From: Bufo bufo
Lineage: Eukaryota > Chordata > Amphibia > Anura > Bufonidae
NCBI RefSeq assembly: GCF_905171765.1
Contig: NC_053390.1
Coordinates: 508,885,444 to 508,949,443, forward strand
Reading direction: 5' to 3'
Length of the DNA stretch: 64,000 nucleotides
The translations under genes were made by a program, and so were the position numbers. Positions within the stretch are counted from its first letter, which is position 1. Each line of letters begins with the position of its first letter. Positions 49,903 through 61,130 of this stretch are shown piece by piece. The notes under the pieces are model-generated. The model ran no database searches. It had not been told where the DNA came from and worked only from the letters and a program-made list of their open reading frames with translations.

Positions 49903-51855
49903 CTATGCTAGGTGTACCTGTGTGTGGTACTTCCGGAAACACTCTCCATAGCATAGGGCAGGGTGGTCAGCACAGTCAGGACAGAAATAGCGGGTGTCAC
50001 GCCTTATTCCACTCCTGCTACAGACACGACATCTTTTTCGGGGTGATGGTTGGGTTGAGGTACCAGGAACGACACTGGGGAAATGTCGCTCGTGTAGACG
50101 GCTAACTACACTGGGGGATGGGGCCACGGAACCTCCTGGGTAAAGGAGGTTCTCGATGATCTCTTCCTGGAATTTGAGGAAAGATCGTGTTCTCCCAGCC
50201 TTACTGTAGAGAACAAAACTATTGTACAGCGCCAATTGAATTAAATATACAGACACCTTCTTATACCAGCGTCTGGTTCTGCGGGAAACTAAATACGGAG
50301 ACAACATCTGGTCATTGAAGTCCACCCCTCCCATGAGCGCATTATAGTCGTGGACACAGAGGGGCTTTTCAATGACACGGGTTGCTCGCTCAATTTGGAT
50401 TGTCGTGTCTGCGTGAATGGAGGAGAGCATGTAAACGTCACGCTTGTCTCTCCATTTCACCGCGAGCAGTTCTTCGTTACACAAGGCAGCCCTCTCCCCC
50501 CTTGCAAGACGGGTGGTTACAAGCCGTTGGGGGAAGCCCACGCGACTAGTTCGCGCGGTGCCACAGGCGCAAATCCGTTCTAGAAACAAATGCCTAAAGA
50601 GGGCCACACTTGTGTAAAAATTGTCCACATAAAGATGGTACCCCTTGCCGAATAAGGGTGACACCAAGTCCCAGACTGTCTTCCCACTGCTCCCCAGGTA
50701 GTCAGGGCAACCGACCGGCTCCAGGGTCTGATCTTTTCCCTCATAGACACGAAATTTGTGGGTATAGCCTGTGGCCCTTTCACAGAGCTTATACAATTTG
50801 ACCCCATACCGGGCACGCTTGCTTGGGATGTACTGTTTGAAGCCAAGGCGCCCGGTAAAATGTATTAGGGACTCGTCTACGCAGATGTTTTGCTCGGGGG
50901 TATACAAATCTGCAAATTTCTGGTTGAAATGGTCTATGAGGGGCCGAATTTTGTGGAGCCGGTCAAAAGCTGGGTGGCCTCTGGGACGGGAGGTGGTGTT
51001 GTCGCTAAAATGCAGGAAACGGAGGATGGCCTCAAATCGTGCCCTGGACATAGCAGCAGAGAACATGGGCATGTGATGAATTGGGTGCGTTGACCAATAT
51101 GACCGCAATTCATGCTTTTTTGTCAGGCCCATGTTGAGGAGAAGGCCCAAAAAAAATTTAATTTCGGAAACTTGGACTGGTTTCCACCGGAAAGGCTGGG
51201 CATAAAAGCTTCCCGGGTTGGCGGATATAAATTGTGTGGCATACTGGTTGGTCTCTGCCACGACTAAGTCCAAGAGCTCCGCAGTCAAGAACAGCTCAAA
51301 AAATCCCAGGGCCGAACCGATTTGAGCCGTCTCAACCCGAACTCCAGACTGGGCGGTGAAAGGGGGAACTACAGGTGCGGCTGAAGTTGGTGACTGCCAA
51401 TCAGGGTTTGCCAGCACCTCAGGGACTCTAGGGGGTCTACGGGCCTGTCTGTGCGGTGGCTGCGACGGGGTAACTATTGCACGTGCCACCGTACCAGCTT
51501 CAACTGCCCTTCTGGTGCTCGCCACGTCACCATGTTGTACGGCAGTGCTGGTACTAGGTCCAGGGAGGGCTGCGCTGCTGGTGTATGCCTCACCACGTGA
51601 TCCGGCAACGACAGCCCCACTCTGCTGCTCTTGAAGCGGATCCTGCGTAACCTGTGGTCTAGCGACACGGGGCCTGGTACGCCTGGTGCTATCAGGGACC
51701 TCCACCTCCTCGTCCGAACTTTGGGTCAGAGAGCCACTGCTTTCCACAGGTTCATATTCTGACCCGCTAGATTCGTCAGATGAGGGTTCCCACTCCTCAT
51801 CCGACTGGGTCAGAATCCTGTAGGCCTCTTCAGAAGAATACCCCCTGTTTGACAT
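49903..51855 (-). CDS. piggyBac-type DDE transposase
   Basis: An uninterrupted 650-residue protein starting MSNRGYSSEEAYRIL. The N-terminal 170 residues are acidic and low-complexity with two TQS-DEE repeats. The DDE_Tnp_1_7-type core follows from about 180. Catalytic aspartates of the family are present: D327 (ICVDES), D411 (YVDNFYTS), D512 and D515 (MGGVDFNDQ). The C-terminal cysteine-rich domain has C609, C612, C625, C628, C635, C639, H644 and H648. The enzyme excises and inserts DNA at TTAA without footprints. Length fits the family (about 590-650). The Met chosen is the first in frame, preceded by stops. Nearby GC content is higher than that of the flanking modules. Domestication is possible but the flanking termini favour a resident transposon. 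Confidence 0.95.
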   Translation of the reverse strand: MSNRGYSSEEAYRILTQSDEEWEPSSDESSGSEYEPVESSGSLTQSSDEEVEVPDSTRRTRPRVARPQVTQDPLQEQQSGAVVAGSRGEAYTSSAALPGPSTSTAVQHGDVASTRRAVEAGTVARAIVTPSQPPHRQARRPPRVPEVLANPDWQSPTSAAPVVPPFTAQSGVRVETAQIGSALGFFELFLTAELLDLVVAETNQYATQFISANPGSFYAQPFRWKPVQVSEIKFFLGLLLNMGLTKKHELRSYWSTHPIHHMPMFSAAMSRARFEAILRFLHFSDNTTSRPRGHPAFDRLHKIRPLIDHFNQKFADLYTPEQNICVDESLIHFTGRLGFKQYIPSKRARYGVKLYKLCERATGYTHKFRVYEGKDQTLEPVGCPDYLGSSGKTVWDLVSPLFGKGYHLYVDNFYTSVALFRHLFLERICACGTARTSRVGFPQRLVTTRLARGERAALCNEELLAVKWRDKRDVYMLSSIHADTTIQIERATRVIEKPLCVHDYNALMGGVDFNDQMLSPYLVSRRTRRWYKKVSVYLIQLALYNSFVLYSKAGRTRSFLKFQEEIIENLLYPGGSVAPSPSVVSRLHERHFPSVVPGTSTQPSPRKRCRVCSRSGIRRDTRYFCPDCADHPALCYGECFRKYHTQVHLA

Positions 51856-52808
51856 TTTGGACTACTAAATTTAGGGGTATTCCCTGAGACTACCCAAGAA
51901 AAAAAGCAAACCTGTCTTACAAAGGGGAGGCTAGCGAAGTACCGGAGGCCGCTGCGGTTGATAAAAAATATCAAAACTGATTTTTTTATCGCCGCAGTGC
52001 GTGTAAAATGAATGTGCAGTGATCAAAAAAATATATATTTTTTGTCACTGCGGTGGGGCGGGCGTGGGTGAACGCACGTGTGGGCGACCGATCAGGCCTG
52101 ATCGGGCAAACACTGCGTTTTGGGTGGAGGGCGAACTAAAGTGACACTAATACTATTATAGATCTGACCGTGATCAGTTTTGATCACTTACAGATACTAT
52201 AAAAGTACAAATGCTGATTAGCGATACGCTATTCAGCGAATAAAAGTGACTGCGGTGCGGTGGGGTGGGCGCTAACTGACGCTAACTACCTAACCAAGGG
52301 GCCTAAACTATCCCTAAAACCTAACAGCCAATACTAGTGAAAAAAAAAAAGTGACAGTTTACACTGATCACTTTTTTTCCTTTCACTGGTGATTGACAGG
52401 GGCGATCAAAGGGGTGATCAAAGGGTTAATTGGGGTGCAGGGGGGTGATCAGGGGCTACAGTGAAGTGTTTGGTGTACTCACAGTGATGTCTGCTTCTCT
52501 GCTGGATCCAACCGACGAAAAGGACCAGCAGAGGAGCAGAGAAGCCATATAACAGATCATATTTACTAATATGATCTGTTATATGGCTTGTGATTGGATT
52601 TTTTAAAAATCGCCAGCCTGCCAGCCAATGATCGTTGCTGGCAGGCTGGTGACGAACTTGTTCTTTAACTTTTGCCGGCCCGCGATGCGCATGCGCGGGC
52701 CGGCTTGGAGCGAAATCTCGCGTCTCGCGAGATGACGCGTATATGCGTGACTGTGCGCAGCGCTGCCACCTCCGGAACGCGAATCTGCGTTAGGCGGTCC
52801 GGAGGTGG
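51856..52808 (-). other. 5' non-coding region of the piggyBac element
   Basis: From the transposase start out to the terminal TTAA. It contains inverted pairs GATCATATTAGTAAAT...TTTACTAATATGATC (about 52550-52580) and GCCAGCCTGCCAGC...GCTGGCAGGCTGG (about 52612-52650), then the CG-rich subterminal block CTCGCGAGATGACGCG. It is likely to hold the transposase promoter; no TATA box was confidently identified. Confidence 0.6.
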
Positions 52809-52812
52809 TTAA

Positions 52813-53138
52813 AAAAAAAAAAGGAGAAAAATAGAATTTGTAAAAGACAAATAAGGGCAAGCTGGAGACAGAGAGGCTCATTGCCAAAGAGAATAGAACT
52901 AACCCTAAAATGTTCTTCAATTATATAAATGGGAAAATGTTTAAACTAGAAATTGTTGGCCCTTTAAGGAGTGATGAGGATAAAGTGAATTTTTTTATTC
53001 ATTATATTCATTGAGAAAAATTAAATGTGGCCTGTCTGACTCTGTCTTAAAAAGATTAAAACAGACAAATCACCAGGTACAGATGGCATACATCCCTGTA
53101 TTCTAAGGGAATTAAGTAATATAATAGATAGACCCTAA
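52813..53138 (+). pseudogene. CR1-type LINE fragment (RT N-terminal part)
   Basis: Decayed + strand frames include NPKMFFNYINGK and, after a frame change, KSPGTDGIHPCILRELSNII, typical of CR1 RT. It follows directly from the right TTAA of the piggyBac element and precedes a MITE. Confidence 0.7.
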
Positions 53139-53448
53139 GGGCTGTTTCACACGAGCGGATGCCGTGCGTGACATCCGCTCCGTGAATGACAGCCAAGACC
53201 CGATGCAGACTGCAGAGGCACGGAGCATTAACATGATTGATAATGCTCCGTGCCTCTCTGTGATCTCTTTACTACGAAATCACAATAACAACTTTATCTC
53301 ACTGTGATTTCGTAGTAAAGAGATCACAGAGAGGCACGGAGCATTATCAGTCATGTTAATGCTCCGTGCTTCTGCAGTCTGCATCGGGTCTTGGCTGTCA
53401 TTCACGGAGCGAATGTCACGCACGGCATCCGCTCGTGTGAAACAGCCC
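53139..53448. mobile_element. 310-bp foldback MITE inserted in the CR1 fragment
   Basis: Inverted ends GGGCTGTTTCACACGAGCGG / CCGCTCGTGTGAAACAGCCC. The arms are almost perfect around a loop of about 20 bp near 53283-53300. The duplicate at 60476-60500 (GACCCTTAATTCTGAC) lacks it and gives the empty site; the flanks are TAA and TTA, close to a 3-bp target duplication. Confidence 0.85.
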
Positions 53449-54100
53449 TTATTTCTGACATTTACAGACTGTATAATTACAGGGCTTGTTCCACAGGATT
53501 GGCGCTTAGCAAATGTGGTGCCAGTATTCAAAAAGAGGTCAAAAACAGCCTAGAAACTTACTAAAGTAATACGTGGACTATAGTACCCAGAAACATTGTC
53601 AAAATTAGGTATATTTAGTTTAGAAAAAAGATGACTGTGTATAAATATATCAAAGGTCAGTACAGAGATCTCTTCCATGATCTATTTATACCCAGGAATG
53701 TGACTGTGACAAGGGGATATCTTCTACGTCTAGAGGAAAGAAGGTTTCTACTCAAACATAGAAGAGGATTCTTTACGGTAAGGTAAGAGCAGTTAAACTA
53801 TGGAACTCTCTGCCAAAGGAGGTGGCGAGTTCAAGAGGGGCCTGGAGGTATTTCTGAAGTGTAATATTACAGGTTATAGTTACTAGAATTGTGGAGAAGG
53901 GTCGTTGATGCAAGGAGTTATTCTGATTGCCTGACTGGAGTGGGATGAGCAATTTTTTCCCTTAAAATGTGGAAAATTGGCTTCAACCTCATGAGTTTTT
54001 TTTTTGTTGCCTTCCTCTGGATCAATTTTCAGGATGACAGGCTGAACTGGATGGACAGATTTCTTTTTAAGCCTTACTATGTTTTCAGGCACCCATGACT
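53449..54100 (+). pseudogene. CR1-type LINE fragment (RT middle and C-terminus, internally deleted)
   Basis: Encodes DWRLANVVPVFKKRSKT, then jumps (from about 53550) to the C-terminal phrases VYKYIKGQYRDLFHDLFIP and LRLEERRFLLKHRRGFF. Several hundred bases of a usual LINE are missing. The end has the tail words GATGACAGGCTGAACTGGATGG. Confidence 0.75.
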
Positions 54101-54769
54101 ACTTTCCAGGTCCGGGCTGTAATGATTATATGGCTTGTTCTTGGCAACCACTTACTTTTAGTTCATGAATGACACACCGCTGAAATCAGCATGTCTGTCA
54201 CTACATTATGCTACCCTTAGTGAGGTCAGCATAAAGTTAATGACAGGTTCCCAGTTAACCTTTTCCCGACTTTTAAATCTTTTAAATCTACCAACCTTCC
54301 TCAATTGGCACTTCTTCCTTTGAGTAATCAGACCCTGTGTGTCTCTTGCCTACCATTTCATATCTGAAATATCTTGCCCTGTAGAATTAGTGCCTGATAT
54401 GGAAATGTGGCCCTGTTTAGTCAAGGCGGTAGTCCTCAGTATTCATTGTTCTTTACTGGTGCTGTCACCCTACCAGCTCTGATTCCGGAACAGAGAAGGA
54501 AGATGGGGATGTGACCAAGGAAAAAAGTGATGGTGCTGACTGAGGAAGGTAGATTGATTTAAATGTTTTACAAGGTGATGGGTCCTCTTCAAATACATAA
54601 AGAAAAAAAGACAATGCAACAGCACTCGCAGAGTGCTGTTGCATTGTCTTTTATCTCTTTGTTTCTAGCCATGGCAGCGTGCACCTGCACCTTGGGATGT
54701 GCTGACTGACCCCCTTTTTTTCCTCTTCAAATACAGATACATACAGCATAATTCATCAATAGTACACTT

Positions 54770-55407
54770 TAGCAAACCTAAAGTAATTTAATAAAAAAAG
54801 TGAAACTCATATATTATATAGATTCATTACACACATGGTAATCTATTTCAAGCATGTATTTCTTTTAAGGTTGATGATTATGGCTCATAGTTAATCTCAG
54901 AAAATTTGAATATTATAAGACCAATTAAAAAAATTAGCTTTAATACAGATATGTTGGCCTACTGAAAAGTATGTACAGTATATGCACTCAGTACGTGGTT
55001 GGGGCTCCTTTTGCATGAATTACTACATCAGTGCAGCGTGGCATGGTCGATTAGTTTGCGGCACTGCAGAGCTTTATGGTAGCCTTGGTTGCTTTGATAA
55101 CAGCCTTCATTTCGTCTGCATTGTTGGCTTCTGTCTCATTTTCTTCTTGACAATACCCCATAGATTCTCTATGAGGTTTAGGTCAGGCGAGTTTTCTGGC
55201 CAATCTAGCACAGTGATACCGAGGTTATTAAACCAGGTATTGGTACTTTTGGCAGTACTGCGTCTCCATTAAGCTTGTCAACAGAGGGAAAGTCTGACAA
55301 AAATAAAACATACAAACAAAAAAAAGTAGTTTTTTTTGCAGTGGAACTCTGTGGTGACAGATGCCACTGTATGGCATCTGTCTGAGGCATCCATTAATGT
55401 ATACAAC
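54770..55407 (-). pseudogene. Tc1/mariner transposase remnant, copy 1
   Basis: Reading on the minus strand, broken frames carry pieces of a Tc1-type transposase C-terminus: the word ATAGATTCTCTATGAGGTTTAG (inverse) corresponds to PHRESMG/NLIENLWG-type sequence around the third catalytic residue. A fuller match is in copy 2. The terminal region has AAACTCATATATTATATAG. Confidence 0.6.
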
Positions 55408-56012
55408 TGTCATGCCAACAATCCGTGACCGCTGCTGTCTTGCTGTTCCGGACAGGCGCAGGCATCGCTCTACCCTCCCTGTGTGACATAGGATTAGTGA
55501 TCTGTGAACTTTCCTTTAGCACTGCAAGAGTTAATGCTTACCTCCTGCCCCTGTCCAGGTGCTGGTTAAGTTGCTCAGTCTCCCTATTTAGCTGGGCTGT
55601 GGATCCACCTCCTTGCCTGAGCTTTGAGGGTTTTCTAGTACCAGCAAAGGTGATCTCTTGTCTGAATACCCTTGTACCGTACCTTGCCTACTGATTTTGC
55701 TTCTTGTCACCTGCCCCGACCTTGGAACTGTGACCTGCAATACGCAAGTACTTAGCCTGACTTTGGACTGCGTTCAGATTATGGTTTTCCCGAGTCCTTG
55801 GTGCTTCACACCAGTGTCTCTGACCCTCAGCCAACTACACCAGGACTACTCCAGGAGGTAGCAGCTTGGTTGGTTCTCTGTGGCGAAGTCCAGATCACTG
55901 TATAGGGGTTAAAGGGTGAATACCAGGGAACTGCCAGGACAACACCCTTAGGCTTAGCCCAAATTCAAACAGTTTAGTTGCCTCAGTGGGTCCACACCCT
56001 CTGTTCGTTACA
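55408..56012 (+). repeat. Possible solo LTR
   Basis: Starts TGTCATGCCAACAATCCGTG and ends TGTTCGTTACA, the same TGTCA...CGTTACA pattern as the LTR at 42235-42927. The content (CACCTGCCCCGACCTTGGAAC) is of the kind found in gypsy LTRs. No matching target duplication was found, and copy 2 (62553-62745) stops part way. Confidence 0.5.
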
Positions 56013-56200
56013 GTATCCTTTTGTATACGTTAGGCTACTTTCACACTGGCTTTTCTGGGTCCACTCGTGAGATCTGTTTCAGGGCTCTCACAAGCGGCCC
56101 AAAACGGATCAGTTCAGCCCCAATGCATTAAGAATGGATAAGGATCCGTTCTGAATGCATCAATTTGGCTGCAGTTGGTCTCCGTTCCGCTTTTGAGGCG

Positions 56201-56669
56201 GTGACCCGATCTGTATTATTTTCCCTTATAACATGGTTATAAGGGAAAATAATAGCATTCTTAATACAGAATGCAAAGTAAATTAGGGATGGAGGGGTTA
56301 AAAAATAAAAAAATAAGTTAACTTACCTGCTCCATAGCTGCCGGTCTCTGTTCTATCTTCAGGACCTGGCAAAAGACCTGTGGTGACATCACTGTGCTCA
56401 TCACATGGTCCAATCACATGGTTCATCACCATGGTGAGCGACCATGTGATTGGACCATGTGATGTGACGTCACCACAGGTCCTTAGCCGGCAGCTCAACA
56501 TTACAGAAGAAGACAGAGATCCGCAACTACGCGATCAAGTGGACTCGGTGAGTTAATTTTTTTTATTTTTAACCCCTCCATCACTATTTTACTTTGCATT
56601 CTGTATTCAGAATGCTATTATTTTCCCTTATAACCATGTTATAAGGGAAAATAATACAGATTGGGTCAC
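56201..56669. repeat. Foldback with inner CATCACCATGGTGA palindrome
   Basis: Outer arms GTGACCCGATCTGTATTATT and its near-inverse ending CAGATTGGGTCAC at 56669. Each arm also contains the small palindrome TTTTCCCTTATAAC...GGGAAAA. The core CACATGGTCCAATCACATGG and its inverse are centred on CCATGG. A half copy lies at about 23745-23880. Confidence 0.65.
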
Positions 56670-56961
56670 CAGCCCGATCGTCACCTAGCAACCATGCGTG
56701 AAAATCGCACCGCATCCGCACTTGCCTGCAGATGCTTGCGATTTTCACGCGGCCCCATTCACTTCTATGGTGCCTGCGTTGCGTGAAAAACAACGAATAT
56801 AGAGCATGCTACGATTTTCACGCAACACACAAGTGATGCGTGGAAATCACAGCTCATGTGCACAGCCCCATAGAAATGAATGGGTCCGCATTCAGTGCGG
56901 GTGCGATGCGTTCACATCACGCATCGCACCCGCGCGGAATACTCGCCCGTGTGAAGGGGGC

Positions 56962-59621
56962 CTAACAGTTTAATACAGCACAATACAGATGTATCGTGCT
57001 GCATTGAAACAGGGATCAGACCCTGTAATGTTGAAGTCCCAAAGTGGGACAAATAATAAAGTGAAAAAAAGTTAAAAGTTTCAAGTAAAAAATTAAAAAT
57101 GCGTCCTTTTCCAAAAATAAAGTAAAAAAAATAGGGAAAAGACATATAGACATATTAGGTATCGTCGCGTCCGTATCGACCAGCTCTATAAACATATCAC
57201 ATGACCTAACCCCTCAGATGAACACTGTAAAAAATAAAAAATAAAAACTGTGCTAAATAAACAATTTTTTTGTCACCTTACTTCACAAAAAATACAACAG
57301 CAAGCAAACAAAAAGGCGTACGCCAACCAAAATAGTACCAATCTAACCGTCACCTCATCCCGCAAAAAATTAGCCCCTACCTGAGACAATCGCCCAAAAA
57401 ATAAAAAAAACTATGGCTCAGAATATGGAGACACTAAAACATCATTTTTTTTGTTTTAAAAAAGCTGTTATTGTGTAAAACTTATATTATAAAAATAAAA
57501 ACTGTGCTAAATAAACCATTTTTTGTCACCTTACATCACAAAAAGTGTAATAGCAAGCGATCAAAAAGTCATATGCACCCCAAAATAGTGCCAATCAAAC
57601 TGTCTCATCCTGCAAAAATCATACCTTACCCAAGATAATCGCCCAAAAACAGAAAAAACTATGGCTCTTACACTATGAAAACACAAACATGATTTTTTTT
57701 GTTTAAAAAATGAAATCATTGTGTAAAACTTACATAAATAAAAAAAAAGTATACATATTAGGTATCGCCGCGTCCGTATCGACTGGCTGTATAAAAATAT
57801 CACATGCCCTAACCCCTCAGATGAACACCGTAAAAAATAACAAATAAAAACTGTGCTAAATAAATCATTTTTTGTCACCTTACATCACAAAAAGTGTAAT
57901 AGCAAGTGATCAAAAAGTCATTTGCACCCCAAAAGAGTGCCAATCAAACCGTCATCTCATCCTGCAAAAAATGAGACCCTAACTAAGATAATCGCTTAAA
58001 AACTGAAAAAACTATGGCTCTTAGAATATGGAGACACTAAAACATGATTTTTTTTGTTTCCAAAATAAAATCATTGTGTAAAACTTACATAAATAAAAAA
58101 AAAGTATACATATTAGGTATCGCCGTGTCCGTGACAACCTGCTCTATAAAAATACCACATGACCTAACCTGTCAGATGAATGTTGTAAATAACAAATAAA
58201 AAACGGTGCCAAAACAGCTATTTCTTGTTACCTTGCCTCACAAAAAGTGTAATATAGAGCAACCAAAAATCATATGTACCCTAAACTAGTACCAAAAAAA
58301 CTTCCACCCTATCCCGTAGTTTCTAAAATGGGGTCACTTTTTTGGAGTTTCTACTCTAGGGGTGCATCAGGGCGCTTCAAATGGGACATGGTGTAAAAAA
58401 AACCAGTCTAGCAAAATCTGCCTTCCAAAAACCGTATGGCATTCCTTTCCCTCTGCGCCCTGCCGTGTGCCCGTACAGCAGTTTACGACCACATATGGGG
58501 TGTTTCTGTAAACTACAGAATCAGGGTCATAAATATTGAGTTTTGTTTGGCTGTTAACTCTTGCTTTGTAACTGGAAAAAAAATATTAAAATGGAAAATC
58601 TGCCAAAAAAGTGAAATTTTGAAATTGTATCTCTATTTTCCATTAATTCTTGTGGAACACCTAAAGGGTTAATGACGTTTGTAAAATCAGTTTTGAATAC
58701 CTTGAGGGGTGTAGTTTCTTAGATGGGGTCACTTTTTTGGAGTTTCTACTCTAGGGGTGCATCGGGGGCTTCAAATGGGACATGGTGTCATAAAAAAGTC
58801 TAGCAAAATCTGCCTTCCAAAAACCGTATGGCATTCCTTTCCTTCTGCGCCCTGCCGTGTGCCTGTACAGCAGTTTACGACCACATATGGGGTGTTTCTG
58901 TAAACTACAGAATCAGGGCCATGAATATTGAGTTTTGTTTGGCTGTTAACCCTTGCTTTGTACCTGGAAAAAAAATAATTGTGGAAAATCTGCCAAAAAA
59001 GTGAAATTTTGAAATTGTATCTCTATTTTCCATTAATTCTTGTGGAACACCTCAAGGGTTAACGACATTTGTAAAATCAGTTTTCAATACCTTGAGAGGT
59101 GTAGTTTCTAGAATGGTGTCATTTTTGGGTGGTTTCTATTATGTAAGCTTCACAAAGTGACTTCAGACCTGCACTGGTCCTTAAAAAGTTGGTTTTTGAA
59201 AATTTCTGAGAAATTTCAAGATTTACTTCTAAACTTCTAAGCCTTGTAACGTCCCCCAAAAATAAAATGTCATTCCCAAAATGATCCTAACATGAAGTAG
59301 ACATAAGGGGAATGTAAAGTAATAACTATTTTTGTAGGTATTAATATGTATTATAGAAGTAGAGAAATTGAAACTTGGAAATTTGCTAATTTTTCTAAAT
59401 TTTGGGCAAATTTGGTATTTTTTTTATAAATAAAAATTAATTTTTTTTACTCCATTTTGCCAGTGTCATGAAGTACAATATGTGACGAAAAAACTATCTT
59501 AGAATGGCCTGGATAAGTAAAAGTGTTTTAAAGTTATCACCACATAAAGTGACACTGGTCAGATTTGCAAAAAATGGCCTGGTCCTGGAGGTGAAAATGA
59601 GCCTGGTCCTTAAGGGGTTAA
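56962..59621 (+). mobile_element. Family 3 TTAA element with internal tandem blocks
   Basis: The right end GGTCCTTAAGGGGTTAA has its TTAA at 59618-59621; the left end is cut off by MITE sequence at about 56961. The A-rich part contains three consecutive blocks of about 300 bp marked by TATTAGGTATCGCCGCGTCC, then a 400-bp tandem duplication (58320-58720 and 58721-59110; TCTACTCTAGGGGTGCATC in both). It encodes nothing convincing, though an 84-codon frame (58436-58672) resembles one at 17511-17765 because the DNA is homologous. Confidence 0.7.
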
Positions 59622-59840
59622 TATGCTTCTGACGTTTCTGGGTCATGAGTGGCTTGACACAAGGAGTGGGACAGTTGTAGCCCATGTCCTGGATACGTCT
59701 GTGTGTTGGCTCTTGAAGCACTGACTCCAGCTGCAGTCCACTCCTTGTGACTCTCTCCCAAAATCTTCAATGGTCTTTTTTTCACAATCCTTTCAAGGCT
59801 GCTGTTATCGCTGTTGCTTGTGCGTCTTTTTCTTCCACAA
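59622..59840 (-). pseudogene. Tc1/mariner transposase fragment (DNA-binding part)
   Basis: The minus-strand frame reads LQEPTHRRIQDMGYNC, then VKPLMTQKRQKH, matching the second helix-turn-helix end of Tc1-type transposases and the linker to the catalytic core. It belongs to the same class as the remnants at 54770-55407 and 61800-62552. Confidence 0.7.
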
Positions 59841-60369
59841 TTTTTCCTACCAACTCAACATTTCATTAATATGCTTGGATATATCTTCTATTTTAAACAC
59901 AAACATACATATGTTTTTGAGCTGGACAATCCCTGACATGAAGTTTTTTTCTTGTATTAGCTATCACATTTGCTTTTTATCTAAAGTACTGTGGTTTGTT
60001 ACCCTATATGCATTGGTCTTTCAAGTTTCAATGGCTTCATTTTCAATTTTCAACATACAATGGTCTTTCCTGGGTCATCGTAATTTGAAACTAGACTCAA
60101 GATACAATGCCTCAGACACTGCTGACCTGTAGCAAATGTGATTGACTGACTGGAAGATCCAACCAATCAATGTGGGCATCTTACTGGAAAAACTAGTAGT
60201 GCCTCTCTAGATTACAGTATGGTACTACATGTACTGTACTGCTCTTTGCCTGTGCCCGGATGAGCACCTCCTCTGAACACCAGGAGAGGATGGCTCCACG
60301 TTATTTTTCTGGTATACTGTGTGTATTGTACAGGATCCTGAAGGAAAAATGAAATGGCAGAACTCCCCA
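59841..60369. other. Unassigned sequence between repeats
   Basis: No gene. A 120-codon + frame at 59770-60132 lacks any known motif and starts inside the Tc1 fragment. Confidence 0.4.
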
Positions 60370-61130
60370 TTAAATGTGGCCTGTCTGACTCTGTCTTAAA
60401 AAGATTAAAACAGACAAATCATCAGGTACAGATGGCATACACCCCTGTATTCTAAGGGAATTAAGTAATGTAATAGATAGACCCTTAATTCTGACATTTA
60501 CAGACTGTATAATTACAGGGCTTGTTACACAGGATTGGCGCTTAGCAAATGTGGTGCCAGTATTCAAAAAGAGGTAAAAAACAGCCTAGAAACTTACTAA
60601 AGTAATACGTGGACTATAGTACCCAGAAACATTGTCAAAATTAGGTATATTTAGTTTAGAAAAAAGATGACTGTGTATAAATATATCAAAGGTCAGTACA
60701 GAGATCTCTTCCATGATCTATTTATACCCAGGACTGTGACTGTGACAAGGGGATATCTTCTACGTCTAGAGGAAAGAAGGTTTCTACTCAAACATAGAAG
60801 AGGATTCTTTACTGTAAGGTAAGAGCAGTTAAACTATGGAACTCTCTGCCAGAGGAGGTGGCGAGTTCAAGAGGGGCCTGGAGGTATTTCTGAAGTGTAA
60901 TATTACAGGTTATAGTTACTAGAATTGTGGAGAAGGGTCGAGAAGGAGTTATTCTGATTGCCTGACTGGAGTGGGAGGAGCAATTTTTTTCCCTTAAAAT
61001 GTGGAAAATTGGCTTCGACCTCATGAGTTTTTTTTTGTTGCCTTCCTCTGGATCAACTTTAGGATGACAGGCTGAACTGGATGGACGGATTTCTTTTTTA
61101 AGCCTTACTATGTTTTCAGGCACCCATGAC
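60370..61130 (+). pseudogene. CR1-type LINE fragment, copy 2
   Basis: The same decayed RT phrases as 53021-54100 (SSGTDGIHPCILRELSNVI, DWRLANVVPVFKK, LRLEERRFLLKHRRGFF) with the same internal deletion. Confidence 0.75.

Larger units (their letters stand above)
46778..52812 (-). mobile_element. Apparently complete piggyBac-type transposon (6.0 kb)
   Basis: TTAA at 46778-46781 and 52809-52812, with short inverted ends TTAACCACCTC. The transposase gene (49903-51855, minus) lies between a 3' region of alternating inverted modules (46860-49020) and a 5' region with the subterminal hairpin CCTCCGGACCGCC/TTCCGGAGG. The left TTAA is shared with the MITE at 46125-46781. The non-autonomous copy in ERI1 intron 5 has the same two ends. 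Open frame, intact catalytic residues and both termini make recent activity plausible. Confidence 0.9.
53021..55610 (+). repeat. Segment duplicated in direct orientation, copy 1
   Basis: Corresponds to 60370-62745. Both copies contain the same internally deleted CR1 RT, the same Tc1-type remnant and the same LTR start, with the same internal junctions. Copy 1 has the extra MITE (53139-53448) and lacks about 100-150 bp of Tc1 terminal sequence and a few short stretches. The shared ends and shared deletions suggest duplication rather than independent insertions. Confidence 0.85.

Noticed and set aside
49903..51855. Interpretation of the transposase as a domesticated host gene
   Set aside because: It is still enclosed by TTAA termini and element-specific modules at matching distances, and a deleted relative exists nearby; domestication would normally leave no functional ends.
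55408..56012. Exons of a host gene suggested by three short frames (55425-55861)
   Set aside because: The stretch begins TGTCA and ends TTACA like an LTR, part of it is duplicated with surrounding transposon debris at 62553-62745, and no splice-consistent protein is recognisable.
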